Assembly: GCA_046724395.1 (NCBI GenBank)
Contig: JBKOWM010000165.1
Coordinates: 1-13,827, forward strand
Direction of reading: 5' to 3'
Origin: DATAEU01 sp046724395
GTDB taxonomy: Bacteria > Actinomycetota > UBA4738 > HRBIN12
DNA: 13,827 nt
Shown here: piece after piece, positions 1 through 7,642 of the stretch
Numbering within the stretch: the stretch's first letter is position 1
How the letters are laid out: each line of letters starts with the position of its first letter
Position numbers and translations under genes: made by a program
The notes under the pieces: generated by a model
What the model saw: the letters and a program-made list of their open reading frames with translations, nothing else
Told to the model about the DNA's origin: nothing
Database searches by the model: none

Positions 1-1
1 C

Positions 2-2929
2 AACTACGACAAGTTCTTTCACACCGAATTGCCGTACCCATCGATCGGCGACGTCTTGTACCTGGCGGTGTACCCGTGTCTGGTCATCGGCGTCCTGCTC
101 CTCGTGCGTCACCGAAGCCCCGGAGGAGACCGAGAGGGCCTCATCGATTCGCTGATCGTCGCGATCGGCGTCGGAACGATCTCGTGGGTCTACCTGATGG
201 GCCCGATCGCGGCCGACTCCGAGTCGACGGTGCTGCAGCGGCTCGTCGGCATGGCCTATCCGTTCATGGACTTGATCCTGGTGACCGTCGTCGTACGTCT
301 GGCGATCGGCGCCGGCCGGCGCAACGGATCGTTCTATCTGATGGCCTCGGCCGCCCTCGCGCTGTTCATAACGGACTCCGTCTACAGCTACATCTCGGTC
401 CAGGGCTTCGTCTACGACCAGACGGGCTACCTGGAGGCGGGGTGGGCAACCTTCTACCTGCTGTGGGGCGCCGCCGCGCTGCACGGGTCCATGCGGGGAC
501 TCTCCGAGCGCGGCCGCGAGCAGGAGATCCGTCTAACGCGCGCGCGCTTGCTGGTCCTCGGCATCGCATCGCTCACAGCCCAGTTCGTTCGGATCTTGCA
601 GTTGATCCGCGGCGAACGGACCGACATGTGGGTCCTCAGTCTCGCGACGGTCGCCCTCTTCGTCCTCGTCGTGCTGCGCATGTCCGGCCTCGTCCACAAG
701 CTCGAGCTCACGTTCCACCGTGAGAAGGCGCTGCGGACGGCCGGCGCCTCGCTCGTCACGGCGACCAACCGCGCGGGGATCTACGCCGCCGCGATGGAGG
801 CGGTGAAGACGCTCGTTCCGGAGGGCAAGGCGCGTCTGCTCGCACTGAAGGACTCCGGGCGCGGTCGGATCGCGGACGTCGTCGCCGCCTCCGACGACGA
901 GACGGCGCTCGGCTGGGCGACCCTGCTCGATGACGAACCGCCGATGAACCGAGCGCGGCTACTGCAGCACCAGGCGTTTCAGGTCTATGTCCACGAGAGC
1001 ACCATCGCGACCGTTTCGGGCCTGGCCGAGACCTCCGACTCGGCGTTCCTCGTTCCGCTGTTTCTGCGCGGCACCCTCGCCGCCGTTCTGGTCGTCGGCG
1101 CGCCGGACCCACTGCCGCGCCCGGTCTGCGACAGCATCCAGGCGCTGTCCTCGCAGGTCGCCCTCGCGCTCGAGAGCGCCGCGCTGACCGAGGATCTCGT
1201 CCGCAAGCAGAGCGAGGCTCGGTTCGGGTCGCTCGTGCAGAACTCCTCGGATGTCGTCATGGTCGTCGAGGCAGACTCCACGATGCGATACGTTAGCCCG
1301 TCGGTCGAGCGGGTTCTCGGGTACGACGTGGCACACCTCGAGCGCGCAAAGCTGACGGGGCTCATCCACGCCGACGATCGCGCAAACCTCCTCCAGTTCA
1401 TCGCCGGTCCCGGGCGCGAGGACACCCGGCCCGCGCTCGCCGAGTTCCGAATGCTCCACCACGACGACTTCTGGCTGCACGTCGAGACGCTCCGCACGAA
1501 CCTGATGCACGACCAGAACGTCCGCGGAATCGTCCTCAATACCCGCGACATCAGCGAGCGCAAGGCGTTCGAGGAGCAGCTGCAGCACCAGGCCTTCCAC
1601 GACTCCGTCACGAACCTCGCCAACCGGGCGCTGTTCCGCGACCGGGTGCAGCACGCGCTCGAGCGCCAGGCGCGCGACATCCAGCCGATCTCCGTCCTGT
1701 TCATGGACCTGGACGACTTCAAGACGGTGAACGACTCACTGGGCCACGCGGCCGGCGACCAGCTTCTTCGCGAGGTCGGCGAGCGTCTGCGCAACTGCCT
1801 GCGTACGGCGGACACCGCCGCACGCCTCGGTGGCGACGAGTTCGCGGTCCTGCTGGAGGACGGGGGCGACGGCGTCGAGGCGGCCGACGTGGCGCAGCGC
1901 GTCCTCAGCTCGTTGCAAGCCGGATTCCATCTCGAGAGCAAGGAGGTGTTCGTCCACGCGAGCATCGGTATCGCCACCGCCCGGCCCGACGCGCCGGACG
2001 GCCCGGAGACGGCGGAGGAGCTGCTGCGCAACGCCGACGTCGCGATGTACATGGCGAAGGAGTCCGGCAAGAGTCGCTACCAGATCTTTGAGCCGGCGAT
2101 GCACGATGTGGCGCTCCGTCGTCTCGAGCTGAAGGCCGACCTCCAGCGCGCGATCGACAACCGCGAGTTCGTGCTCCACTACCAGCCCGTCATCGAGCTC
2201 AAGACCGGAGAGATCGCCGGGGTCGAGGCGCTCATCCGCTGGGAACACCCGCAGCGTGGGATGGTTCCGCCGCTGGAGTTCGTTCCGCTCGCGGAGGAGA
2301 CCGGGCTGATCGTCCCGATCGGGCGAACGGTCCTCGAGGAGGCGAGTTCGCAAGCGGTCGAGTTGCACCGGCGGTTCCCGATGAAGCGCCCGCTGCACAT
2401 GGCGGTGAACCTGTCCGCCCGACAGCTGCAACGTCCGGAGATCGCGCACGACGTCGCCGCGATCCTCGACAGGACGGGACTCGACGCCGGGCGGCTCATC
2501 CTCGAGATCACCGAAAGCGTCATGATGGCCGACGTCGCGCTGTCGCTGGAGCGGCTCCGGGAGCTGAAGGACCTCGGCGTGCAGCTGGCCGTCGACGACT
2601 TCGGTACCGGCTACTCCTCGCTGAACTACATCCAGCAGTTCCCCGTCGACATCCTGAAGGTCGACAAGTCGTTCATCGACGCCTTCAACACCGGCGACAC
2701 CCGAAAGTCGGCGCTGACGGCGACGATCATCAAGCTCGCGGAGGACCTCGATCTGCTTCCCGTGGCGGAGGGCATCGAGCGGGCCGATCAGCTGGAAAAG
2801 CTCCTCGACCTGCGATGCGATCTTGGACAGGGGTACTACTTCGCCAAGCCACTCCCGATCGCCGGCATCGACGACCTGCTCGCGGCGCGCGGCGTCCTCG
2901 CCGACCGCGAGCACGAGGTCACCTCCTAA
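2..2929 (+). CDS. Membrane-bound GAF-PAS-GGDEF-EAL cyclic-di-GMP cyclase/phosphodiesterase, 5' end missing
   Basis: Bifunctional-type enzyme that makes and/or degrades the second messenger cyclic-di-GMP at the inner face of the membrane. The frame is open to the left edge of the window, and the codons before the TTG at 29 (NYDKFFHTE) read as normal protein, so the true start lies upstream. Counting codon 29 as residue 1, about seven hydrophobic helices lie at 8-222. A GAF-like region follows at about 235-385, then PAS at 395-510, GGDEF at 520-680 and EAL at 700-945. The cyclase motif GGDEF is intact at 601-605, with an RxxD product-inhibition site at 592-595 in the usual spacing. The EAL motif is at 733-735, and DDFGTG (856-861), NLSARQ, LEITES, the VDK lysine and AEGIE are all present, so both catalytic domains look competent. 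Which activity dominates cannot be told from sequence. The next gene lies 190 bases downstream on the same strand. Confidence 0.93.
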   Translation, partial: NYDKFFHTELPYPSIGDVLYLAVYPCLVIGVLLLVRHRSPGGDREGLIDSLIVAIGVGTISWVYLMGPIAADSESTVLQRLVGMAYPFMDLILVTVVVRLAIGAGRRNGSFYLMASAALALFITDSVYSYISVQGFVYDQTGYLEAGWATFYLLWGAAALHGSMRGLSERGREQEIRLTRARLLVLGIASLTAQFVRILQLIRGERTDMWVLSLATVALFVLVVLRMSGLVHKLELTFHREKALRTAGASLVTATNRAGIYAAAMEAVKTLVPEGKARLLALKDSGRGRIADVVAASDDETALGWATLLDDEPPMNRARLLQHQAFQVYVHESTIATVSGLAETSDSAFLVPLFLRGTLAAVLVVGAPDPLPRPVCDSIQALSSQVALALESAALTEDLVRKQSEARFGSLVQNSSDVVMVVEADSTMRYVSPSVERVLGYDVAHLERAKLTGLIHADDRANLLQFIAGPGREDTRPALAEFRMLHHDDFWLHVETLRTNLMHDQNVRGIVLNTRDISERKAFEEQLQHQAFHDSVTNLANRALFRDRVQHALERQARDIQPISVLFMDLDDFKTVNDSLGHAAGDQLLREVGERLRNCLRTADTAARLGGDEFAVLLEDGGDGVEAADVAQRVLSSLQAGFHLESKEVFVHASIGIATARPDAPDGPETAEELLRNADVAMYMAKESGKSRYQIFEPAMHDVALRRLELKADLQRAIDNREFVLHYQPVIELKTGEIAGVEALIRWEHPQRGMVPPLEFVPLAEETGLIVPIGRTVLEEASSQAVELHRRFPMKRPLHMAVNLSARQLQRPEIAHDVAAILDRTGLDAGRLILEITESVMMADVALSLERLRELKDLGVQLAVDDFGTGYSSLNYIQQFPVDILKVDKSFIDAFNTGDTRKSALTATIIKLAEDLDLLPVAEGIERADQLEKLLDLRCDLGQGYYFAKPLPIAGIDDLLAARGVLADREHEVTS

Positions 2930-2939
2930 CCTCGTTCCC

Positions 2940-2953
2940 GACCGGCGCCGGTC
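2940..2953. repeat. 14-bp perfect palindrome just after the GGDEF-EAL stop codon
   Basis: GACCGGCGCCGGTC is its own reverse complement and starts 11 bases after the stop of the cyclic-di-GMP gene. It has no loop and no T-run, so it is not a standard intrinsic terminator. It could be a protein-binding site or a chance palindrome in GC-rich DNA. Confidence 0.35.
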
Positions 2954-3020
2954 GACGGTCGTCGGCGGGTCTTTCGCCCTAGGCGCGAAGCCGGTTCCGG
3001 CGTGGGTCGCCGTCCGGCTA

Positions 3021-3072
3021 GCATCGGGCTCGACCGATGCGTCCCGCCCGCGAGACGCCGAACGCATCGGGC
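3021..3072. repeat. Three copies of GCATCGG (one inverted) upstream of the receiver-like membrane protein
   Basis: GCATCGGGC occurs at 3021-3029 and again at 3064-3072 in direct orientation. Between them CCGATGCGT (3034-3042) is the exact reverse complement of ACGCATCGG (3062-3070), giving 9-bp inverted arms 19 bases apart. The cluster lies 50-100 bases before the gene starting at 3120, where an operator or a leader hairpin would sit. A TACGAT hexamer at 3087-3092 could be a -10 element, but I see no good -35 for it. No known binding motif is recognised. Confidence 0.35.
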
Positions 3073-3119
3073 ATATCGCGAACGGGTACGATGGTGCGCG
3101 ATCGGAGGTCGGGAGCGGG

Positions 3120-4391
3120 ATGAGGGAGCGCGGGCCCGGAGACCGCCTCCGCGTCGTCATCGCCGGGAACATCTACGCGACGCACGCGGTCGTCCGGCGG
3201 TTCCTCGAGGACGACGGGTTCGACGTCGCGGCCGAGGCGCTCACTCTTCCGGAGCTGCTCGCAACACCTCACCTCGACCGCGCCGACGCCGTTGTCGTCG
3301 ACGGCGATCTGCTCAACGGGACGATGAGCCGGCTGCGCGAGGCCGCCCCGGACGCCGCGATCATCGTCGTCACGACCCCGGCCGCGACACCGCCGACCGG
3401 CAAGGGGGCGGATGGGTACCTCGAGAAGGGCTCGGGGCTCGCGAGCCTGACTGCCCTGCTGCACTCGCTGCTGTCCGAGGCGCCGCCGTCGCCCCTGGCC
3501 CGGACATGGGACGAGCCCAGATACCCTCCGCAGGAGCGACGCGTTCTTGCCGGGTTGGCGGGGATCGGCGCGGCCGTGGTGGTGATCGCGCTCCTGTCGC
3601 TCGCCGTGTTCGGCGACACCGGTCCGTCCCCGTCGCCGAAGTCGAGTGGCGGGCTCGGCGTCGGACAGCGGGCGAGCGGCGCGTCCGAAACGGCGACGAC
3701 GTCCGGACCGACCGCGATCGCGCTCGCGACGGCGGACCTGCACCAACTTCTCGACGCCCTCGAGTCCGGTCGCGAAGTAGAGGCGCAGTGGCTTCTCGAC
3801 CGCCTCCAGAACGACCTCATGGCGGCGGAGAACGCCGGGTTCTCCATCTCGCAGCTTCGATCCACGGCGGCACAACTGTTCCGCCCGCTGCTCGGCGACG
3901 TCGCTCCGCGGCTCTTCGACGAGCTTCGGACCCTCCCGGGCGGGTTTCTCGCCTTCCTCATCACGCCGGTCTCGTCGACGTACACGACGGGCGTCGTCGG
4001 CATCTCGACGACGGAGACGACGACCTCGGCGATCCCCGTCGACACCTCGGGCAATGCGTCGGTTGTGTCCGCGTCGGACGCAAGCGGCGGAAGCGGCGGT
4101 AGCGCAGGAAGCGGCGGCACCGGTGGGACGGGTGGTCCCACTGGGACAGGCGAGACAGGTGGGACGAGCCAGATGGGTGGGACGGACGAGACAGATGGGA
4201 CCGGCGAGACGGGCGGCGCCGGTGGAGAAAGCGCCTTCACCGAGACCCCCACGACCACCTCGACCGGCAACGGACAGCACTACGGGTGGGCGCACAAGCC
4301 GCCGACGGGCGGATGGCACGGAACGAAGCCGCCCGTGGCGGGCGGCGCCGCGGCGGACCCGCCCGCGTGGGGCCGCGACAAGAACAACTAG
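3120..4391 (+). CDS. Unrecognised membrane protein: receiver-like domain, one TM helix, Gly/Thr repeat exterior
   Basis: I do not recognise this 423-residue protein as a whole. The start is the ATG at 3120, which has GGAGG at 3104-3108, 11 bases upstream. The frame is open further upstream, but that stretch overlaps the previous gene. Residues 9-125 have the alternating pattern of a response-regulator receiver domain. They keep a candidate phospho-acceptor Asp61, Thr85/Thr86 and Lys103 (in GYLEKG), but the metal-binding acidic pair at the end of the first strand is Ala15-Gly16, so phosphorylation is doubtful. A single transmembrane helix spans about 143-165. It is followed by a Ser/Pro/Thr linker, a helical segment (about 200-275), and a Gly-rich tail with hexapeptide repeats. 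This implies an N-in/C-out protein relaying something between cytoplasm and envelope, perhaps linked to the cyclic-di-GMP enzyme upstream. The function is inference only. Confidence 0.8.
   Translation: MRERGPGDRLRVVIAGNIYATHAVVRRFLEDDGFDVAAEALTLPELLATPHLDRADAVVVDGDLLNGTMSRLREAAPDAAIIVVTTPAATPPTGKGADGYLEKGSGLASLTALLHSLLSEAPPSPLARTWDEPRYPPQERRVLAGLAGIGAAVVVIALLSLAVFGDTGPSPSPKSSGGLGVGQRASGASETATTSGPTAIALATADLHQLLDALESGREVEAQWLLDRLQNDLMAAENAGFSISQLRSTAAQLFRPLLGDVAPRLFDELRTLPGGFLAFLITPVSSTYTTGVVGISTTETTTSAIPVDTSGNASVVSASDASGGSGGSAGSGGTGGTGGPTGTGETGGTSQMGGTDETDGTGETGGAGGESAFTETPTTTSTGNGQHYGWAHKPPTGGWHGTKPPVAGGAAADPPAWGRDKNN
4125..4214 (+). repeat. Five 18-bp in-frame tandem repeats encoding G-T-x-[EQ]-x-[GD] hexapeptides
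   Basis: Units start at 4125, 4143, 4161, 4179 and 4197, each beginning GGGAC. They translate as GTGGPT, GTGETG, GTSQMG, GTDETD and GTGETG, and a degenerate unit follows at 4215. The repeats lie in the predicted extracytoplasmic tail of the receiver-like membrane protein, within a longer Gly/Ser-rich stretch (4082-4230). In-frame 18-bp units can expand or contract without breaking the frame, so copy number may vary between strains. Confidence 0.8.
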
Positions 4392-4401
4392 GACGACGTT
4401 T

Positions 4402-4914
4402 TCAGCCGAGTCTCGTCCGGTACCGGACTGTCGGCATCATCAGACAGTCGATTCGCTCGGAAGCAGTCGTCCCGTCCGGCGTCCACCCCGCGATTTCATA
4501 GAAGCGTCGAGCTCGCGCGTTCGTCTCCAGAACCCACAACGTCGCCGACGTGAAGCCACGGCCGCGAAGATCGTCGACCGCGTGGCCGAACAACTGTCGC
4601 CCCACGCCCGTGCCGACGCGGTCCGGCTCCAGATAGATCGCGTAGACCTCGCCGGTATGCTCGTCTGCGTCCGCGTCCTCGCTCGGCCCGGTCACCGCGA
4701 ACCCGACGACGCGTCCGCCGGCCTCCGATACCCACATGCGCCACGACTCACGAGGGTTGTGGAGCGACCACTCGTGCTGCGCCACGCGCTCATCGACCGA
4801 AAGGCCGTCCAGGTACGCGTCGGGAAGGTCTCCCCGATAGGCGGTCTGCCACGCACGCACGTGAACATCGGCGACGGCTCGGGCGTCGGCCGGGGCCGCC
4901 TCACGGATCTTCAT
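4402..4914 (-). CDS. GNAT-family N-acetyltransferase
   Basis: A 170-residue cytoplasmic protein of the GNAT superfamily, which transfers an acyl group from acyl-CoA to an amine. The substrate is unknown. It starts MKIREAAPADARAVADVHV, the usual opening strand and helix of the family. It has the acetyl-CoA pyrophosphate-binding loop in YLEPDRVGTGVG (R-x-G-x-G-x-G) and the closing NARARRFYEIAGW segment. I chose the ATG at 4914 because the family N-terminus begins there. The open frame extends to 5055, but that part overlaps cimA and is not protein-like. No strong Shine-Dalgarno site is visible. It begins 32 bases after the cimA stop on the same strand, so it is probably the last gene of the branched-chain operon. 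It ends 10 bases from the convergent gene at 4391, with no clear terminator between them. Confidence 0.88.
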   Translation of the reverse strand: MKIREAAPADARAVADVHVRAWQTAYRGDLPDAYLDGLSVDERVAQHEWSLHNPRESWRMWVSEAGGRVVGFAVTGPSEDADADEHTGEVYAIYLEPDRVGTGVGRQLFGHAVDDLRGRGFTSATLWVLETNARARRFYEIAGWTPDGTTASERIDCLMMPTVRYRTRLG

Positions 4915-4946
4915 CGGCGCGGAGCATACGATGCGACCTGGAGCGC

Positions 4947-6560
4947 TCAGTCGCGCCCCTCGTCGCGGGGGTGTAGCAGGCCGAACAGGTAGCCGTCGAC
5001 GAGCGCTTCCCACGATGCCTCGATGATGTTGTCGGACACGCCGACGGTCGTCCACTCACGCTGGCCGTTCGACGTGTCGATCAGCACGCGGACCGTCGCC
5101 CCCGATCCCACGTTCTCGTCGAGGACGCGAACGCGATAGTCCTCGAGGCTGATGTGCTGAAGCTCGGGGTATTCGTTTGAAAGCGCCTTTCGGAGCGCGT
5201 TGTCCAGCGCGCCCACCGGGCCGTGCCCCTCCGCGCTCTCGATGTGGCGGGCGCCGTTTGCGCGGACCTTGACGGTTGCCTCCGCGAGCGGCTCCTCCCC
5301 GTCGCGCTGCTCGACGTGGACGCGGTAGCTCTCGACGTCGAAGAACGGCTGTCGCCACCCGTCGTTCCGGCGGATCAGCAGCTCGAGTGACGCATCGGCG
5401 ACGTCGAACGCGTATCCGCGCGCCTCGCGCTCCTTCAGATCGGCGAGCAACGCGGGGACGGTCGCGTCATGGAGTTCGACGCCGAGCTCGCTCGCCTTCA
5501 TCTGAAGGGTCGATCTTCCGCCCAGCTCCGACGCCACGACCCCGCGATGATTCCCGACCGTCTCGGGTGCGACGTGCTCGTACGCTCGCGTGAACCGGGC
5601 GACGCCGCTGGTGTGAAGTCCGGCCTTGTGCGTGAATGCATAGCGGCCCGCGTACGGCTGCCGGGCGTCCGGGGCGAGGTTCGCCACCTCTGCCACGTAG
5701 TGGGCGGTCTCGCTGAGGCGCTCGAGCGCGCCCTCGGGAAGACACGCGGCGCCCATCTTGATGGTCAGGTTCGCCGCAATCGGGATGAGATCGGCGTTTC
5801 CGGTGCGCTCCCCGTACCCGTTCACGACCCCCTGAACCTGGAAGGCACCGTGCTCGACCGCTATCAGCGAGTTGGCGACGGCGCACCCGGCGTCGTTGTG
5901 AACGTGGATCCCAAGCAGCGCGGGTACCCGTTCGCGGACGGCGTCGAGAATCGCGGCAACGTCATGGGGAAGCATGCCACCGTTCGTATCGCACAGGACG
6001 AGGCGCTCGGCACCCGCCTCGGCGGCGGCATCGAGGACCCCGAGCGCGAATGCCGGATCGCTGCGGTAGCCGTCGAAGAAGTGCTCCGCGTCGAAGAACA
6101 CGCGCCGACCCTGCTCCCTCAGGAACGAGATCGAGTCGCCGACCATGGCCGCGCCCTCGTCGAGTGAGGTCCGAAGGGCATGTGTCACGTGGACGTCCGA
6201 TGCCTTGCCGACCAGGCATACGACCTCCGTGTCCGCGTCCAATAGCTCTCGCAGGACACCGCTGCGCTCGGCCCGTTCACCGGCCTTCCTCGTCATCCCA
6301 AAGGCCGTGAGGATCGCGTGACGAAGACGCTCCTTCGTCGCGACCCGGAAGAACTCCGTGTCCCTCGGGTTCGCTCCGGGCCACCCGCCCTCGACGTACG
6401 AGACGCCGAGCTGGTCGATCTTGTGCAGGATCCTCAGTCGGTCCTCGATCGAGTACGAGATTCCCGGGTCCTGAGCCCCATCCCGAAGCGTCGTGTCGTA
6501 CAGCTCGACCTTCATCGCGCCGCGGTCCGACGTCCCGTTGCCCGTCGGCCCGGCGCTCAC
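4947..6560 (-). CDS. cimA: (R)-citramalate synthase
   Basis: Condenses pyruvate and acetyl-CoA to (R)-citramalate, the first step of the threonine-independent route to 2-oxobutyrate and isoleucine. The 537-residue protein has the HMGL-like barrel with YDTTLRDGAQ (Arg26-Asp27 catalytic pair in my numbering), the metal-binding HVHND motif and the GNADLIPIAANL segment. A linker and a C-terminal LeuA-type allosteric domain (about residues 390-537) follow. The YDTTLRDGAQDPGISYS opening matches the citramalate synthase subfamily rather than isopropylmalate synthase. The chosen start is GTG at 6560. It overlaps the leuB stop as GTGA and has GGAGGG at 6570-6575 with 9-base spacing. The ATG at 6515 (MKVELYD) is the alternative and would remove 15 residues. 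LeuB, encoded just upstream, can also catalyse the later 3-methylmalate step of this pathway. Confidence 0.93.
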   Translation of the reverse strand: MSAGPTGNGTSDRGAMKVELYDTTLRDGAQDPGISYSIEDRLRILHKIDQLGVSYVEGGWPGANPRDTEFFRVATKERLRHAILTAFGMTRKAGERAERSGVLRELLDADTEVVCLVGKASDVHVTHALRTSLDEGAAMVGDSISFLREQGRRVFFDAEHFFDGYRSDPAFALGVLDAAAEAGAERLVLCDTNGGMLPHDVAAILDAVRERVPALLGIHVHNDAGCAVANSLIAVEHGAFQVQGVVNGYGERTGNADLIPIAANLTIKMGAACLPEGALERLSETAHYVAEVANLAPDARQPYAGRYAFTHKAGLHTSGVARFTRAYEHVAPETVGNHRGVVASELGGRSTLQMKASELGVELHDATVPALLADLKEREARGYAFDVADASLELLIRRNDGWRQPFFDVESYRVHVEQRDGEEPLAEATVKVRANGARHIESAEGHGPVGALDNALRKALSNEYPELQHISLEDYRVRVLDENVGSGATVRVLIDTSNGQREWTTVGVSDNIIEASWEALVDGYLFGLLHPRDEGRD

Positions 6561-7642
6561 GACCGGCTGCCCTCCACCACCAGGTCCCCGACCTCCGGCG
6601 TCGAGTAGCCCATCTCGCCGGCGCGCATTGACGACATCTTGGCGCAGGCGAAGCGGATACCCGCGCCGACGCGCGCGGCGGCGGCCACCTCGCCGAGCTG
6701 CGCGAGCAGCATCCCGACGGCGCCGATCGCGGCGAGTGGATTGATCGTCCGCGTTCCGACGTGATCGGGCGCGGTGCCGCCAATGGGCTCGAACATCGAG
6801 ACGCCGTCCGGGTTGATGTTGCCCCCCGCCGCGACGCCCATCCCGCCCTGGATCATCGCGCCGAGGTCGGTGATGATGTCGCCGAACATGTTGTCGGTCA
6901 CGATCACGTCGAAGCGGCCGGGTTGATCGAGGAAGTAGATGCACGCCGCGTCGACGTGGACGTAGTCCGTCGTCACGTCCGGAAACTCCGAGCCGACCTC
7001 GTTCACGACCCGCTGATACAGGTCGCCGGAGAACGTCAAGACATTCGTCTTGTGGACCAGCGTCAGCTTCTTGCGTCGTCGGCGCGCCACGTCGAACGCG
7101 TACCGCACGATTCGCTCGACGCCGTGACGGGTGTTGACGGACTCCTGGACGGCGACCTCGAACGGCGTGCCCTTGCGGTGGAACCCGCCGACCCCCGAAT
7201 ACAGTCCCTCGCTGTTCTCGCGCACGACCACCAGATCGACGTCGTGCTCTGTGTGCGACGGGATAAGGGTCGAAACGCCGGGATACCGGATCACCGGCCG
7301 CAGGTTCACGTACTGGTCCAACTCGAATCGGATCCGAAGGAGCAGGTCGCGCTCGAGGACTCCCGGTCGCACCTGCGCATGCCCGACGGCGCCCAGCAGG
7401 ATCGCGTCGAGGGATCGGAGCCGGTCGAGGTCTGCGTCCGGAAGCACCTCGCCCGTGCGCAGGTACCGCTCGCCGCCCAGGTCGAACTCGACGAGCTCGA
7501 ACTCGAATCCGTCCACGCCCGAGCTCGCAGAGCCAGAGCCGGCGCGGACGGCATCGAGGACCTTGAGCCCCTCGCGGACGACCTCCGGCCCGGTCCCGTC
7601 GCCGGGGATGACGCCGATCCGGTGGGAACGGCCCGGGCTCAT
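6557..7642 (-). CDS. leuB: 3-isopropylmalate dehydrogenase
   Basis: NAD-dependent oxidative decarboxylation of 3-isopropylmalate in leucine synthesis, and by inference of 3-methylmalate in the citramalate route. The 361-residue protein has the full isocitrate/isopropylmalate dehydrogenase fold signature: GVIPGDGTGPEVV at the N-terminus, the substrate-binding ELDQYVNLRP segment, LVHKTNVLT, the metal-site DNMFGDIITDLGA, and SMFEPIGGTAPD with the NAD-binding loop. The sequence around 100-130 reads VVVRENSEGLYSG, between the actinobacterial LeuB form (VVREGTEGPYTG) and the isocitrate/tartrate dehydrogenase form (RENTEGEYSG), so substrate range deserves care. Its position between leuA and cimA supports LeuB. 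The ATG at 7642 overlaps the leuA stop by 4 bases (ATGA), and its own stop overlaps the cimA GTG. Confidence 0.92.
   Translation of the reverse strand: MSPGRSHRIGVIPGDGTGPEVVREGLKVLDAVRAGSGSASSGVDGFEFELVEFDLGGERYLRTGEVLPDADLDRLRSLDAILLGAVGHAQVRPGVLERDLLLRIRFELDQYVNLRPVIRYPGVSTLIPSHTEHDVDLVVVRENSEGLYSGVGGFHRKGTPFEVAVQESVNTRHGVERIVRYAFDVARRRRKKLTLVHKTNVLTFSGDLYQRVVNEVGSEFPDVTTDYVHVDAACIYFLDQPGRFDVIVTDNMFGDIITDLGAMIQGGMGVAAGGNINPDGVSMFEPIGGTAPDHVGTRTINPLAAIGAVGMLLAQLGEVAAAARVGAGIRFACAKMSSMRAGEMGYSTPEVGDLVVEGSRS

Noticed and set aside
2940..2953. Intrinsic terminator after the GGDEF-EAL gene
   Set aside because: The palindrome has no loop and no T-run follows, so it is listed only as a repeat.
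2823..3119. Extending the receiver-like protein upstream to 2823
   Set aside because: The extension overlaps the 3' end of the GGDEF-EAL gene, is not protein-like, and ignores the GGAGG-preceded ATG at 3120.
1736..3172. Long minus-strand open frame (478 codons) opposite the GGDEF-EAL gene
   Set aside because: It is antisense to a gene with intact catalytic motifs; its translation is a low-complexity Arg/Asp/Leu mix typical of the reverse frame of GC-rich coding DNA.
4143..4214. G-quadruplex in the GGGAC repeats
   Set aside because: Most loops between the GGG runs are longer than usual for stable quadruplexes; the in-frame hexapeptide repeat explains the pattern.
3018..4319. Minus-strand open frame (433 codons) opposite the receiver-like membrane protein
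   Set aside because: The plus-strand frame has a ribosome site, a receiver-like pattern and a TM helix; the minus frame is Arg/Gly-rich noise.
6561..6944. Extending citramalate synthase upstream to 6944
   Set aside because: That region is the end of leuB in another frame. The enzyme core begins at VELYDTTLRDG, and a GTG with a strong ribosome site lies at 6560.
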